Shown piece by piece: positions 1 to 9,324 of a stretch of 64,000 nucleotides of DNA (position 1 is its first letter; every line of letters starts with the position of its first letter). The notes below the pieces were generated by a model. It was not told where the DNA came from and ran no database searches. It worked only from the letters and a program-made list of their open reading frames with translations. The stretch is taken from assembly GCF_025370875.1 (NCBI RefSeq), contig NZ_JAMXFD010000003.1, positions 224,069 through 288,068 on the forward strand, read 5' to 3'. The position numbers and the translations under genes are program-made. Origin of the DNA: Laspinema palackyanum D2c. GTDB lineage: Bacteria > Cyanobacteriota > Cyanobacteriia > Cyanobacteriales > Laspinemataceae.

Positions 1-2
1 CG

Positions 3-584
3 CCGACGCCTCCGGTCCAGCCGCCGCCGACGCCTCCGGTCCAACCGCCGCCGACGCCTCCGGTCCAGCCGCCGCCGCCGCCTACAACAAATATTCCCGC
101 TGATGTCTTAAGCTTCCTGCAAGGTCTTGCTAACCGGCTGGGGATTCCTTTAGGTCGATTGATTAATACTCCTCTGGTCCAGGCTGCGCTCACCAAGCCT
201 AACACCCTAGCCATTCTGAATGCAGCAGAAGCTGCTTTTGCCCGAGCTGGAATTGGATTGTTAGAGGGCTATAACAGCATCAGTTTAGCCAGTGTGGTGG
301 CACGGACTACCAACCCAGGGGATGCAGTGGCCATCTTCGATCGCCTAACCACGGCAAGATTGCAATTTATGGTCACCCGTCTTGATCGCAGCAACCTGGC
401 TGGTTCACTCCTTTCTGCCCTTGAATCCGCCCAATTTGGCCGGTACGGTAGCATCACCTTTGGAGAGTATCTGGTTTGGAAAGATACCGGAATCCGTTTC
501 CAAAGCTTTGATAACCAGTTCATTCCACAGCTCAACTTCGACTTAATCCTAGAAGACTTTGGAAATCAGATCCCGGGTCGATAG
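3..584 (+). CDS. C-terminal part of a proline-repeat protein (5' end outside window)
   Basis: The frame is open from the left edge of the window, so this is the 3' part of a longer gene. The visible part starts with three copies of a 24-base repeat encoding PTPPVQPP (positions 3-74). A globular segment of roughly 165 residues follows, beginning near LSFLQGLANRLGIPLG. The proline stretch looks like a flexible linker joining an unseen N-terminal domain to this tail. I do not recognise the C-terminal domain. It has no obvious membrane segment and no cysteine. An internal ATG at 159 is less likely as the true start because the open frame and the repeat run straight through it. Function unknown. 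Confidence 0.7.
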   Translation, partial: PTPPVQPPPTPPVQPPPTPPVQPPPPPTTNIPADVLSFLQGLANRLGIPLGRLINTPLVQAALTKPNTLAILNAAEAAFARAGIGLLEGYNSISLASVVARTTNPGDAVAIFDRLTTARLQFMVTRLDRSNLAGSLLSALESAQFGRYGSITFGEYLVWKDTGIRFQSFDNQFIPQLNFDLILEDFGNQIPGR

Positions 585-772
585 AATCCTCCGGTCTAAC
601 GCTTCGGGTTAATCAACGGTGATTTTCAGAAGGGATTGTCGTTGCGCCAATCCCTTCTGCACCGAAGTTAAGAGAACTCCTAAAGTTCTTTCAGACCCGT
701 TAGTTAGGTCCCTATTTCGGGGGATCTGCGTCCTAATCAAATCAAAGCTGTCTAAGCTTTGAACCTTAGAAA

Positions 773-800
773 AGCCTACACTCCTTGGAGAATGTAGGCT
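773..800 (+). terminator. Hairpin, possible transcription terminator
   Basis: An 8-bp perfect stem (AGCCTACA/TGTAGGCT) with a 12-nt loop lies downstream of the proline-repeat gene. The U-tract after it is weak (TTCTC), so termination is plausible but not certain. The rest of 585-1009 shows no convincing gene. Confidence 0.4.
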
Positions 801-1009
801 TTCTCTATGACCGTTCGTTCCGGGTTAAAAAAGTTTAGAACTATTTGGAGCCTTAACGAACTCACCTCAGATAGAGCCAGCTTAAGAATGGCAATTTTTG
901 TAGAAGGGCCAAGATCCGAATCTAAGAATATCGGTAAAACCGCAGTATAATAGACCACAGTCGCTAATTTTTGCAACTTAGCCCTTAAACGTATCTTGTA
1001 TTTTAAACA

Positions 1010-1447
1010 GTGGAACTTTCCTGTAAAAGTGAATACGCGCTGTTAGCCCTCTTAGAGTTAGCAAGCCAATATGATAAAGGAGAGCCGCTACAAATTCGAC
1101 AGATAGCTGCTCAACAAAATATTCCTGACCGTTACTTAGAGCAACTTTTAGCCTCCTTACGGCGCTGTGGTCTGGTTCGCAGTCAACGGGGGGCAAAAGG
1201 CGGTTATCTTTTGGCTCGGGAACCTTGGAAAATTACCCTCTTAGATGTGGTTACCTGCATAGAAGGATTGGATGCGGGACTCTCGGAAAATGATTCAACC
1301 CCGAAAACCCTAGAGAATGAAGTCATTCGAGATGTGTGGAAAGAGGCTCAGGAAGCCTCTAAATCTGTGTTGCAAAAATACACACTGAAAGATGTCTGCG
1401 AACTACGGAATGCCAAGCAGCAGGGTGATATTATGTATTACATTTAA
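1010..1447 (+). CDS. Rrf2-family transcriptional regulator
   Basis: A 145-residue winged-helix DNA-binding protein of the Rrf2/IscR family. The N-terminus MELSCKSEYALLALLELA, the recognition-helix region (IPDRYLEQLLASLRRCGLVRS) and the wing QRGAKGGYLL are all characteristic. IscR and NsrR hold a [2Fe-2S] cluster with three closely spaced cysteines around residues 90-105. That cysteine cluster is absent here, so this is probably a cluster-less Rrf2 protein of the kind often annotated in cyanobacteria. The start is GTG at 1010. Stretches of more than 250 bases without genes flank it, so it is likely monocistronic. Target genes cannot be deduced from the sequence. Confidence 0.85.
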   Translation: MELSCKSEYALLALLELASQYDKGEPLQIRQIAAQQNIPDRYLEQLLASLRRCGLVRSQRGAKGGYLLAREPWKITLLDVVTCIEGLDAGLSENDSTPKTLENEVIRDVWKEAQEASKSVLQKYTLKDVCELRNAKQQGDIMYYI

Positions 1448-1550
1448 AGCCAATTCAGAACCCTCGGGGAAATTAATCGGGTCTCTCCCCAATGCAAGAC
1501 TCTGCTCTTATTAATTCATGTTCGTCTTTTAAACCTGAGCCATAAACACT

Positions 1551-1575
1551 AAAAAAGCCATGCACCGTGCATGGC
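1551..1575 (-). terminator. Rho-independent terminator of porin gene 1
   Basis: The palindrome GCCATGCACCGTGCATGGC (1557-1575) is followed on the minus strand by TTTTTT. It lies about 120 bases past the stop codon of the first porin gene. Confidence 0.75.
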
Positions 1576-1692
1576 AAAGTCTGAAAAGAAAACCTCTAAA
1601 ATTCTTAACCTTTAGAAGGCTTCAGTATTTGTGATGCTGAATTAGAAAATCCGGGGAGTTTGAACCCCCCTTATCTTGAAATCGCTCAGATT

Positions 1693-3438
1693 TTAGAATC
1701 GGAAAGTGGTACGGATGGTTCCAATCACCACATCATCATTGAGATCGTTATGATCCGGAGCCGTCAACCAGATAAAGCCCGGAGTAATGGCGATATTCTC
1801 CGTGAGCTGATATTGGTAAAACCCTTCAACGTGTAAAGAACGATCTGGATCTTCGAGAGCTCCATTAAAATCATCTCTGTTAACCTGGGGTTCCATACCT
1901 ACCACTAGCCCAAATTGGCTACCCGGAGGTCCAGCGTTAACCGCTAAGTTGACCGCCCAGTTCCAGATGCCCAGGTCCCCTTTGAGACCTTGGTCGAGGA
2001 TGCGAGCATTGGTGTAACCGGCCCAACCTCCGAAGGCAAAGGTTCCCGTATCATACCCGAGTTGAACCCCATAAGCGTTGCTGATGGTAGTTAAGCCATC
2101 CGGGGGTGCTAGGGAGCTGACGGGGGTGGCAAGCTGGCTACCTGTGAGCATATCGGTACGATAGGCATTGACATAAGTCAGACCCAGTTGCAGACCCGTA
2201 ACGGGCTTAAAGACCAGTTGGGCTAAGGCTCCATAAGCGCCATCAAATAAACCGTTGCGACGGGTCGGGGTTCCAGCATTTTGAGCTAAATACCCCAGGC
2301 TGACTTCTGCGGGACCTGCATCAAAATTCAAGCCAATCCCCGAACCTTCAACCATGTTGTAAATGGGAGCGCGGGTCCCGAAACGAGACAGAGCACCGCT
2401 GCCACCATCTCCATCCAAGGGGGTGATAGTGCTGGCAAAGTCAGGGACAATACCGCCTACAGGAATAAAGACAACGCGGGCGTTGCCAATATTGGTTTCA
2501 TACGCTAACCAATCTAGCTCGACGTTATTGCTGCCTGATTGGTAAGGGCCCACTCCAAACTTGAGGTCGCCTTCCGGGGTGAAGGTATTCGTTCCGGAAA
2601 AGGCATCGAGATTGTTGATTTGGAGTCGGGTATACAGGGAGTCGTTCCCAGTAAAGCTGGTCACAAATGCCAACCGAGTACGGGTTCCAAATTGAACGCC
2701 ACTGTCGGTTTCGCCTCCGACGCTATTTCCACCTTCGGACAAGGATAAGGCAAAGATGGATTCGCCAAAGAGTTTGGTGGTGGTGGAGAACTGATTGGCT
2801 TCAAGTTCCGTGACCCGCACTTCAAGGGCATCCACCCGACCCCGTAAGGTGGCGAGTTCAGCCCCAAACTCTTCAACTAACCGTTGCAGGGTGATCAAGT
2901 CGTCGCTGCCTAGGACCCCTTCGATTTGAGCGGCAATGATTTCGTTGATGCGCTCTAAACAGGCGTTTAAACCGGCAGCAAATTCATAACGAGTCAGCGC
3001 CCGGTTCCCGCGAAAGGTCCCATCGGGATAACCGGCGATACAGCGATAGCGCTCAACCAGGGATTGGAGGGCTTGGAACGCCCAGTCCGTGGGTTGCACG
3101 TCCCGCAACTGAGAGACGGAGGTGACTTGGGTGAGCAGGTTACTATCTGCTTCGGATCCGTATTCAGTGAGTTGTTTTAAGATGTTGGCGGTTTCTGTGG
3201 CCGACGGTGCATCTTGATCTTGGACTTGGGCGATCGCCCCGCTGAGGTCAACCCCAGTTGCCGAAAATTCAGTAGGTTGGGCGAGTTGATTCGCCTGAGC
3301 CGTTGGCATCCAGTCGGCTGGGATTTCGGAGGCGATCGCCTCGGATGCACCCACTCCGGACCCTAAAGCCGCTCCGACTAACGCCGAAGCTAATACTGCT
3401 GGACTGACCAACAGCGAATTCCACAATACTTTAGACAT
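1693..3438 (-). CDS. SLH-domain outer-membrane porin (OprB-type), copy 1
   Basis: A 581-residue cyanobacterial major porin. An N-terminal export signal (MSKVLWNSLLVSPAVLASALVG) is followed by a low-complexity linker. An SLH domain (about residues 110-170, VTSVSQLRDVQPTDWAF...YRCIAGYPDGTF) anchors the protein to the peptidoglycan-linked wall polymer. A coiled coil follows (about 185-220, LATLRGRVDALEVRV), then an OprB-like beta-barrel ending in the C-terminal aromatic signature TTFRF. The ATG at 3438 is chosen over an upstream GTG at 3456 because AGGAGAAGAGG lies just before it. A near-identical paralogue sits 1.6 kb upstream. Such porins carry small solutes or ions across the outer membrane; the substrate (inorganic ions, iron or sugar) cannot be told from sequence. 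Confidence 0.9.
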   Translation of the reverse strand: MSKVLWNSLLVSPAVLASALVGAALGSGVGASEAIASEIPADWMPTAQANQLAQPTEFSATGVDLSGAIAQVQDQDAPSATETANILKQLTEYGSEADSNLLTQVTSVSQLRDVQPTDWAFQALQSLVERYRCIAGYPDGTFRGNRALTRYEFAAGLNACLERINEIIAAQIEGVLGSDDLITLQRLVEEFGAELATLRGRVDALEVRVTELEANQFSTTTKLFGESIFALSLSEGGNSVGGETDSGVQFGTRTRLAFVTSFTGNDSLYTRLQINNLDAFSGTNTFTPEGDLKFGVGPYQSGSNNVELDWLAYETNIGNARVVFIPVGGIVPDFASTITPLDGDGGSGALSRFGTRAPIYNMVEGSGIGLNFDAGPAEVSLGYLAQNAGTPTRRNGLFDGAYGALAQLVFKPVTGLQLGLTYVNAYRTDMLTGSQLATPVSSLAPPDGLTTISNAYGVQLGYDTGTFAFGGWAGYTNARILDQGLKGDLGIWNWAVNLAVNAGPPGSQFGLVVGMEPQVNRDDFNGALEDPDRSLHVEGFYQYQLTENIAITPGFIWLTAPDHNDLNDDVVIGTIRTTFRF

Positions 3439-3448
3439 TTTCCCTCTT

Positions 3449-3458
3449 CTCCTCACAC
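3449..3458 (-). promoter_or_regulatory. Candidate Yfr1 sRNA target overlapping the ribosome-binding region of porin 1
   Basis: The mRNA reads GTGTGAGGAG here, complementary to ten of the eleven bases of the unpaired core ACUCCUCACAC of the cyanobacterial sRNA Yfr1. It includes the first Shine-Dalgarno-like purines and ends about ten bases before the ATG. Yfr1 has been reported to repress outer-membrane porin mRNAs in Prochlorococcus. The same ten bases occur before porin 2. The match is seen directly; regulation here is inferred. Confidence 0.5.
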
Positions 3459-3746
3459 CAATTTAGAGTTCGATGGAATACTTTCCCCTGGACTACATTG
3501 GGGAAATCAAAACCAACAGCAGAGTGATTATACAGGCTTTCCCCAATTTGCGGGCAGAAGTTCACTTTGCCCTGGACGGATATGGGCTTTTCTCCGTCAC
3601 CCCCCGCAGTCACTCTGGGAGCTTTGGCATCAATCAGCTCGCAAAGTAGGGCCCTACTGTACCCCTGTTGTGAGTGCCTTTATCATGGCCTAAAACTGTA
3701 GTTCGGTCAAGAACTTTTATCTATTAATTCTCTCTGGTAGCATTTG

Positions 3747-4016
3747 TTACCAATTACTCTTGGCTTTTTCCCTTCCTACAAGTAGCGTTATGAGGTATGT
3801 CGATGGGTAAAGTTTCCCCTGTTTGTGGATTATAACCTGAATTTTGTCTAGGCCATAAGTTGAATTATAAATTTTGCTAATACCGGAATTAAAGATTGGA
3901 TCGATTGAGAGGGAGAGGGTCAAACCGGAACCACCCATTAGGCCAAAGCAACTCGTGGAATTATTGGTGTTCATTTCCCTCAAGTATAGTGCGTCTAAAT
4001 CATTGAGATCTTTCAT
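3747..4016 (-). CDS. Small hypothetical protein (89 aa)
   Basis: An 89-codon reading frame with a good ribosome-binding site (AAGGA, five bases before the ATG), lying between the two porin genes. The protein starts MKDLNDLDALYLREM and has a hydrophobic, glycine-rich middle (CFGLMGGSGLTLSL). I recognise no family. Position and ribosome-binding site are its only support, so it may be a chance frame. Confidence 0.35.
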   Translation of the reverse strand: MKDLNDLDALYLREMNTNNSTSCFGLMGGSGLTLSLSIDPIFNSGISKIYNSTYGLDKIQVIIHKQGKLYPSTYLITLLVGREKAKSNW

Positions 4017-4925
4017 TTGGGTCCTTCGTTATAGCCCATCACTGCACTAAAAAAAGAATTTTTTCTCTTACGGTCATTTATTGGCAATCAATCCTAATAA
4101 ATTGTTAAAAATGCTTTAAAAAATTTATTTTAACCTCCAATAATATTTAGGGAATTAAAAGATGATTTCGTCACCCCAAGCTACTCGTCAAGAGAGTGCG
4201 CCCAGATGTTTCGTTTAGCAGCAAATTATTTAGTAATTACCCCTAGAGTCTGGGTCTCTCAGACCGGCAAGATTGGTCCAAATCACTGATATTTCCTATA
4301 GGTTTATTAAGAAATTCCAGTTAATTGAGTTATTAATCCTGATAGAGTGAAAATTATATAGCGAACCTAAATCATTCTGGCATAAAGATAGCGAGCCAGA
4401 TGCTCGCACTACAAGACTAAAAGGCTTGGATCCATTGCCAAACTGATTTAGACTGGCTATACAATAGAAAAATTAGAAAAAAATTAATGTATTTTTTACC
4501 CATTTACTTTTTCACAACAAATTCTAATTTGTTCGGCACTTAAATTGGGAAGGGAACTCCCCAACAGTGCTATTCGGGCGTAAAGCCTGCGGCATCGCTT
4601 CGCTTAAGGCGCAGACTGTAAGGGGTGTACTTACTGTAAGTTTTGCTAACCTAACCGAATTAAATGCTGGGCAGATTAAACCATCTCCTGTTATGGAAAC
4701 AGCCCGGAGATTCAAGGCGATCGCGCTTTCCCCCGCTACCCCATCACCCATTCCAATACTAACTCGCTCTCTTTTAAAAGAAACCACAGTCTCAGGCCAA
4801 AATCCTCTATATTTGAGAACCCTTTGAAAGTTACACTCGGCGCAAGAATGTCAGTCTTACAGTTCTAAACTAACTTGATAATCAGGGTAGAAATTCATCG
4901 AATTTTCCTTCGACAAAGCGATTAA
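4017..4925. other. Intergenic region with a cyanobacterial palindromic repeat
   Basis: About 0.9 kb without a convincing gene. Positions 4578-4612 hold a REP-like palindrome (GCGTAAAGCCTGCGGCATCG, then a return arm ending AAGGCGC) of a kind scattered in cyanobacterial genomes. An 86-codon plus-strand frame over it (4567-4827) starts inside the repeat and is not credible as a gene. Confidence 0.5.
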
Positions 4926-4957
4926 AAAGAAAACCCCCTAATTGATTAGGGGGTTTT
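4926..4957 (-). terminator. Rho-independent terminator of porin gene 2
   Basis: A 12-bp stem (AAACCCCCTAAT/ATTAGGGGGTTT) with a tiny loop is followed on the minus strand by TTTTCTTTTT. It lies about 100 bases after the stop codon of porin 2. Confidence 0.85.
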
Positions 4958-5057
4958 AAATATCACTGCTACTCAATTTTCAAAAGCTTAAAACCAAGGT
5001 AGCATCCAGAATTAAATTCCCTCGGTTTAGCCCGGGGGTTGATCCCAATTGCTGGTT

Positions 5058-6800
5058 TTAGAATCGGAACGTGGTGCGGATGGTTCCAATTACCACATCA
5101 TCGTTGAGATCGTTATGATCTGGAGCCGTCAACCAGATAAAGCCGGGAGTAATAGCAATATTCTCCGTGAGCTGATATTGATAGAACCCTTCAACGTGTA
5201 AAGAACGATCTGGGTCTTCGAGGGCCCCATTAAAATCATCGGAGTTGACCTGGGGTTCCATGCCCACAATCAGACCAAATTGGCTACCCGGAGGTCCAGC
5301 GTTAACCGCTAAGTTAACGGCCCAGTTCCAGATGCCTAGGTCACCTTTAAGACCTTGGTCGAGGATGCGAGCGTTGGTGTAACCGGCCCAGCCTCCGAAG
5401 GCAAACGCTCCCGTATCATAGCCGAGTTGAACACCATAGGCGTTACTGATGGTGGTTAACCCCTCCGGTGGGGCTAGAGAAGATACAGGAGTGGCCAGTT
5501 GGCTACCTGTACGCATATCGCTACGGTAGGCATTGACGTAAGTCAGACCGAGTTGGAGACCCGTAACAGGTTTAAACACCAATTGGGCTAAAGCTCCGTA
5601 AGGACCATCGGTCAGCCCGTTGCGGCGGGTGGGAGTTGCGGCATTTTCTGCTAAGTAGCCGAGGCTAACTTCGGCAGGGCCTGCATCGAAGGTCAAACCA
5701 ATCCCCGCACCCCGAACCATGTTGTAAATCGGAGCGCGGGTCCCGAAGCGAGAGAGAGCACCACTGCCACCATCGCCGTCCAGGGGGGTGATGGTGCTAG
5801 CGAAGTCATCGGCGTCCCCTCCATTTGCTATAAAGACAACATTAGCAGGGCCAACACTCGTGCTATAGAGCAAGCTGTCTAAGCGGACCGTGGTATCTCC
5901 AGCTTGGTAAGGGTCGTCAACCGCAAATTTCAGATCCCCTTCGGGAGTGAAGGTGTTAGTGCCAGAGAAGGCATCCAGATTGTTGATTTCCAGTCGAGTT
6001 CTGAGTAGATCTCGGCCAGTGAAGCTGGTATCGAAGTTCAACCGAGTGCGGGTCCCAAATTGAACACCGCTATCGGTTTCGCCGCCGACACTGTTTCCAC
6101 CTTCGGACAAGGATAAGGCGAAGATAGATTCGCCAAAGAGTTTGGTGGTGGTGGAGAATTGATTGGCTTCAATTTCGGCGACGCGCACTTCGAGGGCGTC
6201 TACCCGACCGCGCAAGGTTGCCAGTTCCGCAGCAAACTCTTCAGTTAAGCGTTGTAGGGTTAACAAATCGTCTCTGTTGAGAATCCCTTCCAACTGGGCC
6301 GCAATAATTTCGTTAATGCGTTCTAAACAAGCGTTTAAACCGGCGGCAAATTCATAACGAGTCAGGGCGCGGTTTCCACGGAAGGTCCCATCGGGATAAC
6401 CTGCGATACAGCGATAGCGCTCAACCAGGGATTGGAGCGCTTGGAAAGCCCAGTCAGTGGGTTGCACGTCCCGCAGTTGAGACACGGAGGTAACTTGGGC
6501 AATGTTGTTGGTGCCCGCCCCTTCACGGCTGTATTGATTGAGTTGTTGTAAAACGTTGGCGGTTTCGGTGGCCGACGGTGCGTCCTCTTGGACTTGGGCG
6601 ATTAGGTTAAATCCCCCTGCTGAAGAAAATGCAGTGGGTGCGGCAAACTGATTCGCCTGAGCCACTGGCATAGACTCGGTTTGGGTTTCAGAGGCGATCG
6701 CTTCAGGTGCGCCCACAACGGACGCTAAGGCCGCTCCAACTAACGCCGATGTTAAAACTGCTGGACTAACCAACAGAGAATTCCACAATACTTTAGACAT
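5058..6800 (-). CDS. SLH-domain outer-membrane porin (OprB-type), copy 2
   Basis: A 580-residue paralogue of the porin at 1693-3438, with the same order of signal peptide, SLH domain, coiled coil and OprB barrel. The last 115 or so residues differ at only a couple of positions, and the SLH segment is almost unchanged. The N-terminal linker (residues 25-105) and one barrel segment around residues 285-320 have diverged. The leader GGTGTGAGGAGAAGAGG is also shared. The ATG at 6800 is preferred over GTG at 6818 for the same reason as in copy 1. The uneven pattern of identity suggests recent duplication or continuing gene conversion. The two loops that differ may alter pore selectivity. Confidence 0.9.
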   Translation of the reverse strand: MSKVLWNSLLVSPAVLTSALVGAALASVVGAPEAIASETQTESMPVAQANQFAAPTAFSSAGGFNLIAQVQEDAPSATETANVLQQLNQYSREGAGTNNIAQVTSVSQLRDVQPTDWAFQALQSLVERYRCIAGYPDGTFRGNRALTRYEFAAGLNACLERINEIIAAQLEGILNRDDLLTLQRLTEEFAAELATLRGRVDALEVRVAEIEANQFSTTTKLFGESIFALSLSEGGNSVGGETDSGVQFGTRTRLNFDTSFTGRDLLRTRLEINNLDAFSGTNTFTPEGDLKFAVDDPYQAGDTTVRLDSLLYSTSVGPANVVFIANGGDADDFASTITPLDGDGGSGALSRFGTRAPIYNMVRGAGIGLTFDAGPAEVSLGYLAENAATPTRRNGLTDGPYGALAQLVFKPVTGLQLGLTYVNAYRSDMRTGSQLATPVSSLAPPEGLTTISNAYGVQLGYDTGAFAFGGWAGYTNARILDQGLKGDLGIWNWAVNLAVNAGPPGSQFGLIVGMEPQVNSDDFNGALEDPDRSLHVEGFYQYQLTENIAITPGFIWLTAPDHNDLNDDVVIGTIRTTFRF

Positions 6801-6810
6801 TTTCCCTCTT

Positions 6811-6820
6811 CTCCTCACAC
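6811..6820 (-). promoter_or_regulatory. Candidate Yfr1 sRNA target overlapping the ribosome-binding region of porin 2
   Basis: The same GTGTGAGGAG as in front of porin 1, at the same distance from the ATG. Sequence further upstream differs between the two genes, so conservation is concentrated on the leader just before the start codon. Confidence 0.5.
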
Positions 6821-7539
6821 CTTTAATTATCTAAACGATTTGACTCACGTCTCCCCTCAATCTTTCAGACAGGAGATGACAAGCCAAAAGAAGGAAATCC
6901 AGAGCTATTTCATAGCTCTTAACCCCTTGACAGGTTATATCCACTTCTCAACTGCACCGATTATAGATTTTTAGCCGGAACAGTTATGGGTCCCCACTAC
7001 CTAGAGTGGGGGTGCTACGGCAGAGCCTAGAATCAGCGGCATCCCCTCCAATCATTGATGTCCCCGATGGAAAAACTAGCCCCATCAAAGATGAGGATGT
7101 AGAACCCTCAACCGGACGGATCGGTTTTCTGCCCAGGTTTTTCGTAACCTGATCAAGCAGGCTTCGGAGTTGGCTGGAGGGCCTATTGCTTCTAACAAAC
7201 TCTCGACTCATTATATAGTCAGCGAGATAGTGGCTGCTTACTTCTGTTATAGATTAACAGATTTACTTCGATTGGAACCGGAGATTTGCAAGTCTTTGTT
7301 GTTTCTTGCGAACGATGGTAACCCTTGAACGGTCCAGTTCTATGGTGTTTTTTTTCTACTTCAAGGGCAAATAAACCCTATGTTTACTGAAAATTTTCGG
7401 TTCAGGGCCAGCCGATGCTCGATTTGATGCAATAGGCTCCCAGGGATGACTAGGGTTAAGGTTTTTGAGTTCCCCGATCGCCTGAATCAAGAGGTTTTAA
7501 GAAGGCTGCTCGCCATTAGCTGTGATGAGGGAGTTGGGA
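6821..7539. other. Intergenic region, no gene supported
   Basis: About 0.7 kb upstream of porin 2 and downstream of the HD-GYP gene. It has a short hairpin (CCCCACT...AGTGGGG, 6993-7012) without a U-tract. A 75-codon minus-strand frame (6984-7211) has no ribosome-binding site and no recognisable family. Nothing else stands out. Confidence 0.5.
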
Positions 7540-9324
7540 TTAGGCGCTCTCTAAGGTAACGACCTGTTGGGAGTGACCCAGGACTGAAAAAACTTGGCGA
7601 TGCTCGAATAACTCCAACAGGTCCGCGTTGATTTTGTTATGAATAGCTTCTTCTCGGAGAATTCGGAGGGCCGCTTCTACAGGCAATCCTCTCTTGTAGG
7701 GGCGATCGCCTGCCGTGAGCGCATCATAAATATCGGCAATGGTCATAATCTGGGCCTGGATCGGAATTTCATTTCCTTTCAATCCCCTTGGGTACCCCGA
7801 TCCATCGATCTTTTCATGATGGCCGAAGGCGATCTTTGGTACATCTTTCAGATCCCGGGTCCAGGGAATTCGCTTCAAAAACTCATAGGTATGAGTCACA
7901 TGATATTCAATAGACAAGCGTTCTTCTGGGGTCAGATTCCCTTTGGGGATCAGCAGTTGAGTGATTTCGTCGGGATCGATCAAGGGCTTTAATTGACCAT
8001 CTACATCTCTATAGATCTGTTGAGAAAGTTCTCGGAGGCGAGCGAGGGGTTCTTCCGCGAGAATGCGCGGTTCGTTGGCCTCTAACAAGAGCTTCCAGTA
8101 AGTATTGAGTTGCTCTATCTTCTCTTGGAGTTGACGGTCGAGTTCCTGTAGCTCCTGACAATGAGAACAAGCATTTTCCGGGTCCCGATGAAGGTGTGAG
8201 GGATGCTCAATCAAATACCTAAACTTGTTTTGGGCGCATTCCATTTCCATCGTTCGCTCGGCTAAAGCAAAGCGATGGCGGATCACCTCTAGTTGTGATG
8301 GGTAGAGCTTTTTCTGCTTAACTAAAATCGCTTCAGGGACCCCAACTTTGCCAAAATCATGCAACAAAGCCGCATAGCGGACTTCTTGGATTTGACGAAC
8401 ACTAAACTTGACATCGCGCATGGGTCCAGTCGTCACCGTATTGGCCTCTTGACTGAGGCGAACGGTCAGTTCGGCCACCCGCTCAGAATGTCCAAAGGTA
8501 CAGGGATCCCGCGCTTCAATGACTTGCACCGATGCTGTCACAAAACCCTCGAACAGATGTTCAATACTTTCTTGCAGATGATTCCGTTCGATGGAAATCG
8601 CCGCTTGGGATGCCAAACTTCTGACGATTCGCTCTTCCCATTCTGAGTAAGGCTGGGTGACTTCAGTCACGTTTTCTGGGGTGACCACCACATCCGCCTT
8701 AGTTTTCCGATTAATCAGTTGTAGGACGCCGATCATTTCCCCCTGACGGTTTTGCATCGGCAGCACCAGGACCGAACGAGTTGAGTAGTCAAGATCTCGA
8801 TCAACGCTGCGCTCTAGCTGATAAGGGACGGTGGGTGGCAAGGCGTAGGCATCGGCCAGATTTAGGCTTTCTCCAGTGAGGGCGACATAACCGGCCAAAC
8901 TTTTAGGCGTCAGGGGTATGGCAAATTCCTGAAATGAAATTTGAGGCAGAGAATCGTTCTGTGCTACCTTAAACAACAACTTTGGTATTTCTTCATCGTT
9001 GTGATCTACCAGGTAAACGCTTCCTGCATCGCTACAGGTCAGTTCTCGGCTCTTGGTTAAAATGAGGGTCAACAACGCGCCCAAGTCATAGGTACTCGAA
9101 AGCGCTGTCCCAATATCTAATAGCTCCTCTACTAATTCCGCTCTGGTTACATATTCGTTGCTTAATTCCGGGGTATTCAAGACCCCAAGCGGGTGATTTT
9201 TTTTGACTGTCCGATCGCTGTTCACAGCTTTACCTGAATTCAGATGAAAGTACCGGATGCATGGAAGCCCAGGCTCGTTAAACCCGGGAGGAAAGGCGGC
9301 CCTATTCCCTTTATTCCCCGTCAA
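7540..9324 (-). CDS. GAF and HD-GYP domain c-di-GMP phosphodiesterase
   Basis: A 594-residue soluble signalling protein. A GAF sensor domain (about residues 75-245) precedes an HD-GYP domain (about 255-580). The HD motif is visible as LLHDFGKVG near residue 321 and the GYP motif as HHEKIDGSGYPRGL near residue 500. HD-GYP enzymes hydrolyse cyclic di-GMP to GMP using a metal centre built on these residues. The domain is interrupted between the two motifs by a charged, helical insert of about 110 residues with a CSHC motif (ENACSHCQEL). This insert is longer than in minimal HD-GYP proteins and may be regulatory. A leader of more than 500 bases lies upstream. The exact start is unsure; a shorter start near residue 60 is possible. 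Confidence 0.85.
   Translation of the reverse strand: MTGNKGNRAAFPPGFNEPGLPCIRYFHLNSGKAVNSDRTVKKNHPLGVLNTPELSNEYVTRAELVEELLDIGTALSSTYDLGALLTLILTKSRELTCSDAGSVYLVDHNDEEIPKLLFKVAQNDSLPQISFQEFAIPLTPKSLAGYVALTGESLNLADAYALPPTVPYQLERSVDRDLDYSTRSVLVLPMQNRQGEMIGVLQLINRKTKADVVVTPENVTEVTQPYSEWEERIVRSLASQAAISIERNHLQESIEHLFEGFVTASVQVIEARDPCTFGHSERVAELTVRLSQEANTVTTGPMRDVKFSVRQIQEVRYAALLHDFGKVGVPEAILVKQKKLYPSQLEVIRHRFALAERTMEMECAQNKFRYLIEHPSHLHRDPENACSHCQELQELDRQLQEKIEQLNTYWKLLLEANEPRILAEEPLARLRELSQQIYRDVDGQLKPLIDPDEITQLLIPKGNLTPEERLSIEYHVTHTYEFLKRIPWTRDLKDVPKIAFGHHEKIDGSGYPRGLKGNEIPIQAQIMTIADIYDALTAGDRPYKRGLPVEAALRILREEAIHNKINADLLELFEHRQVFSVLGHSQQVVTLESA

Noticed and set aside
4567-4827. 86-codon plus-strand frame between the porins
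   Set aside because: It starts inside a REP-like palindrome and lacks a ribosome-binding site.
6984-7211. 75-codon minus-strand frame upstream of porin 2
   Set aside because: No ribosome-binding site, no family resemblance, and Ser/Gly/Pro-rich composition typical of chance frames.
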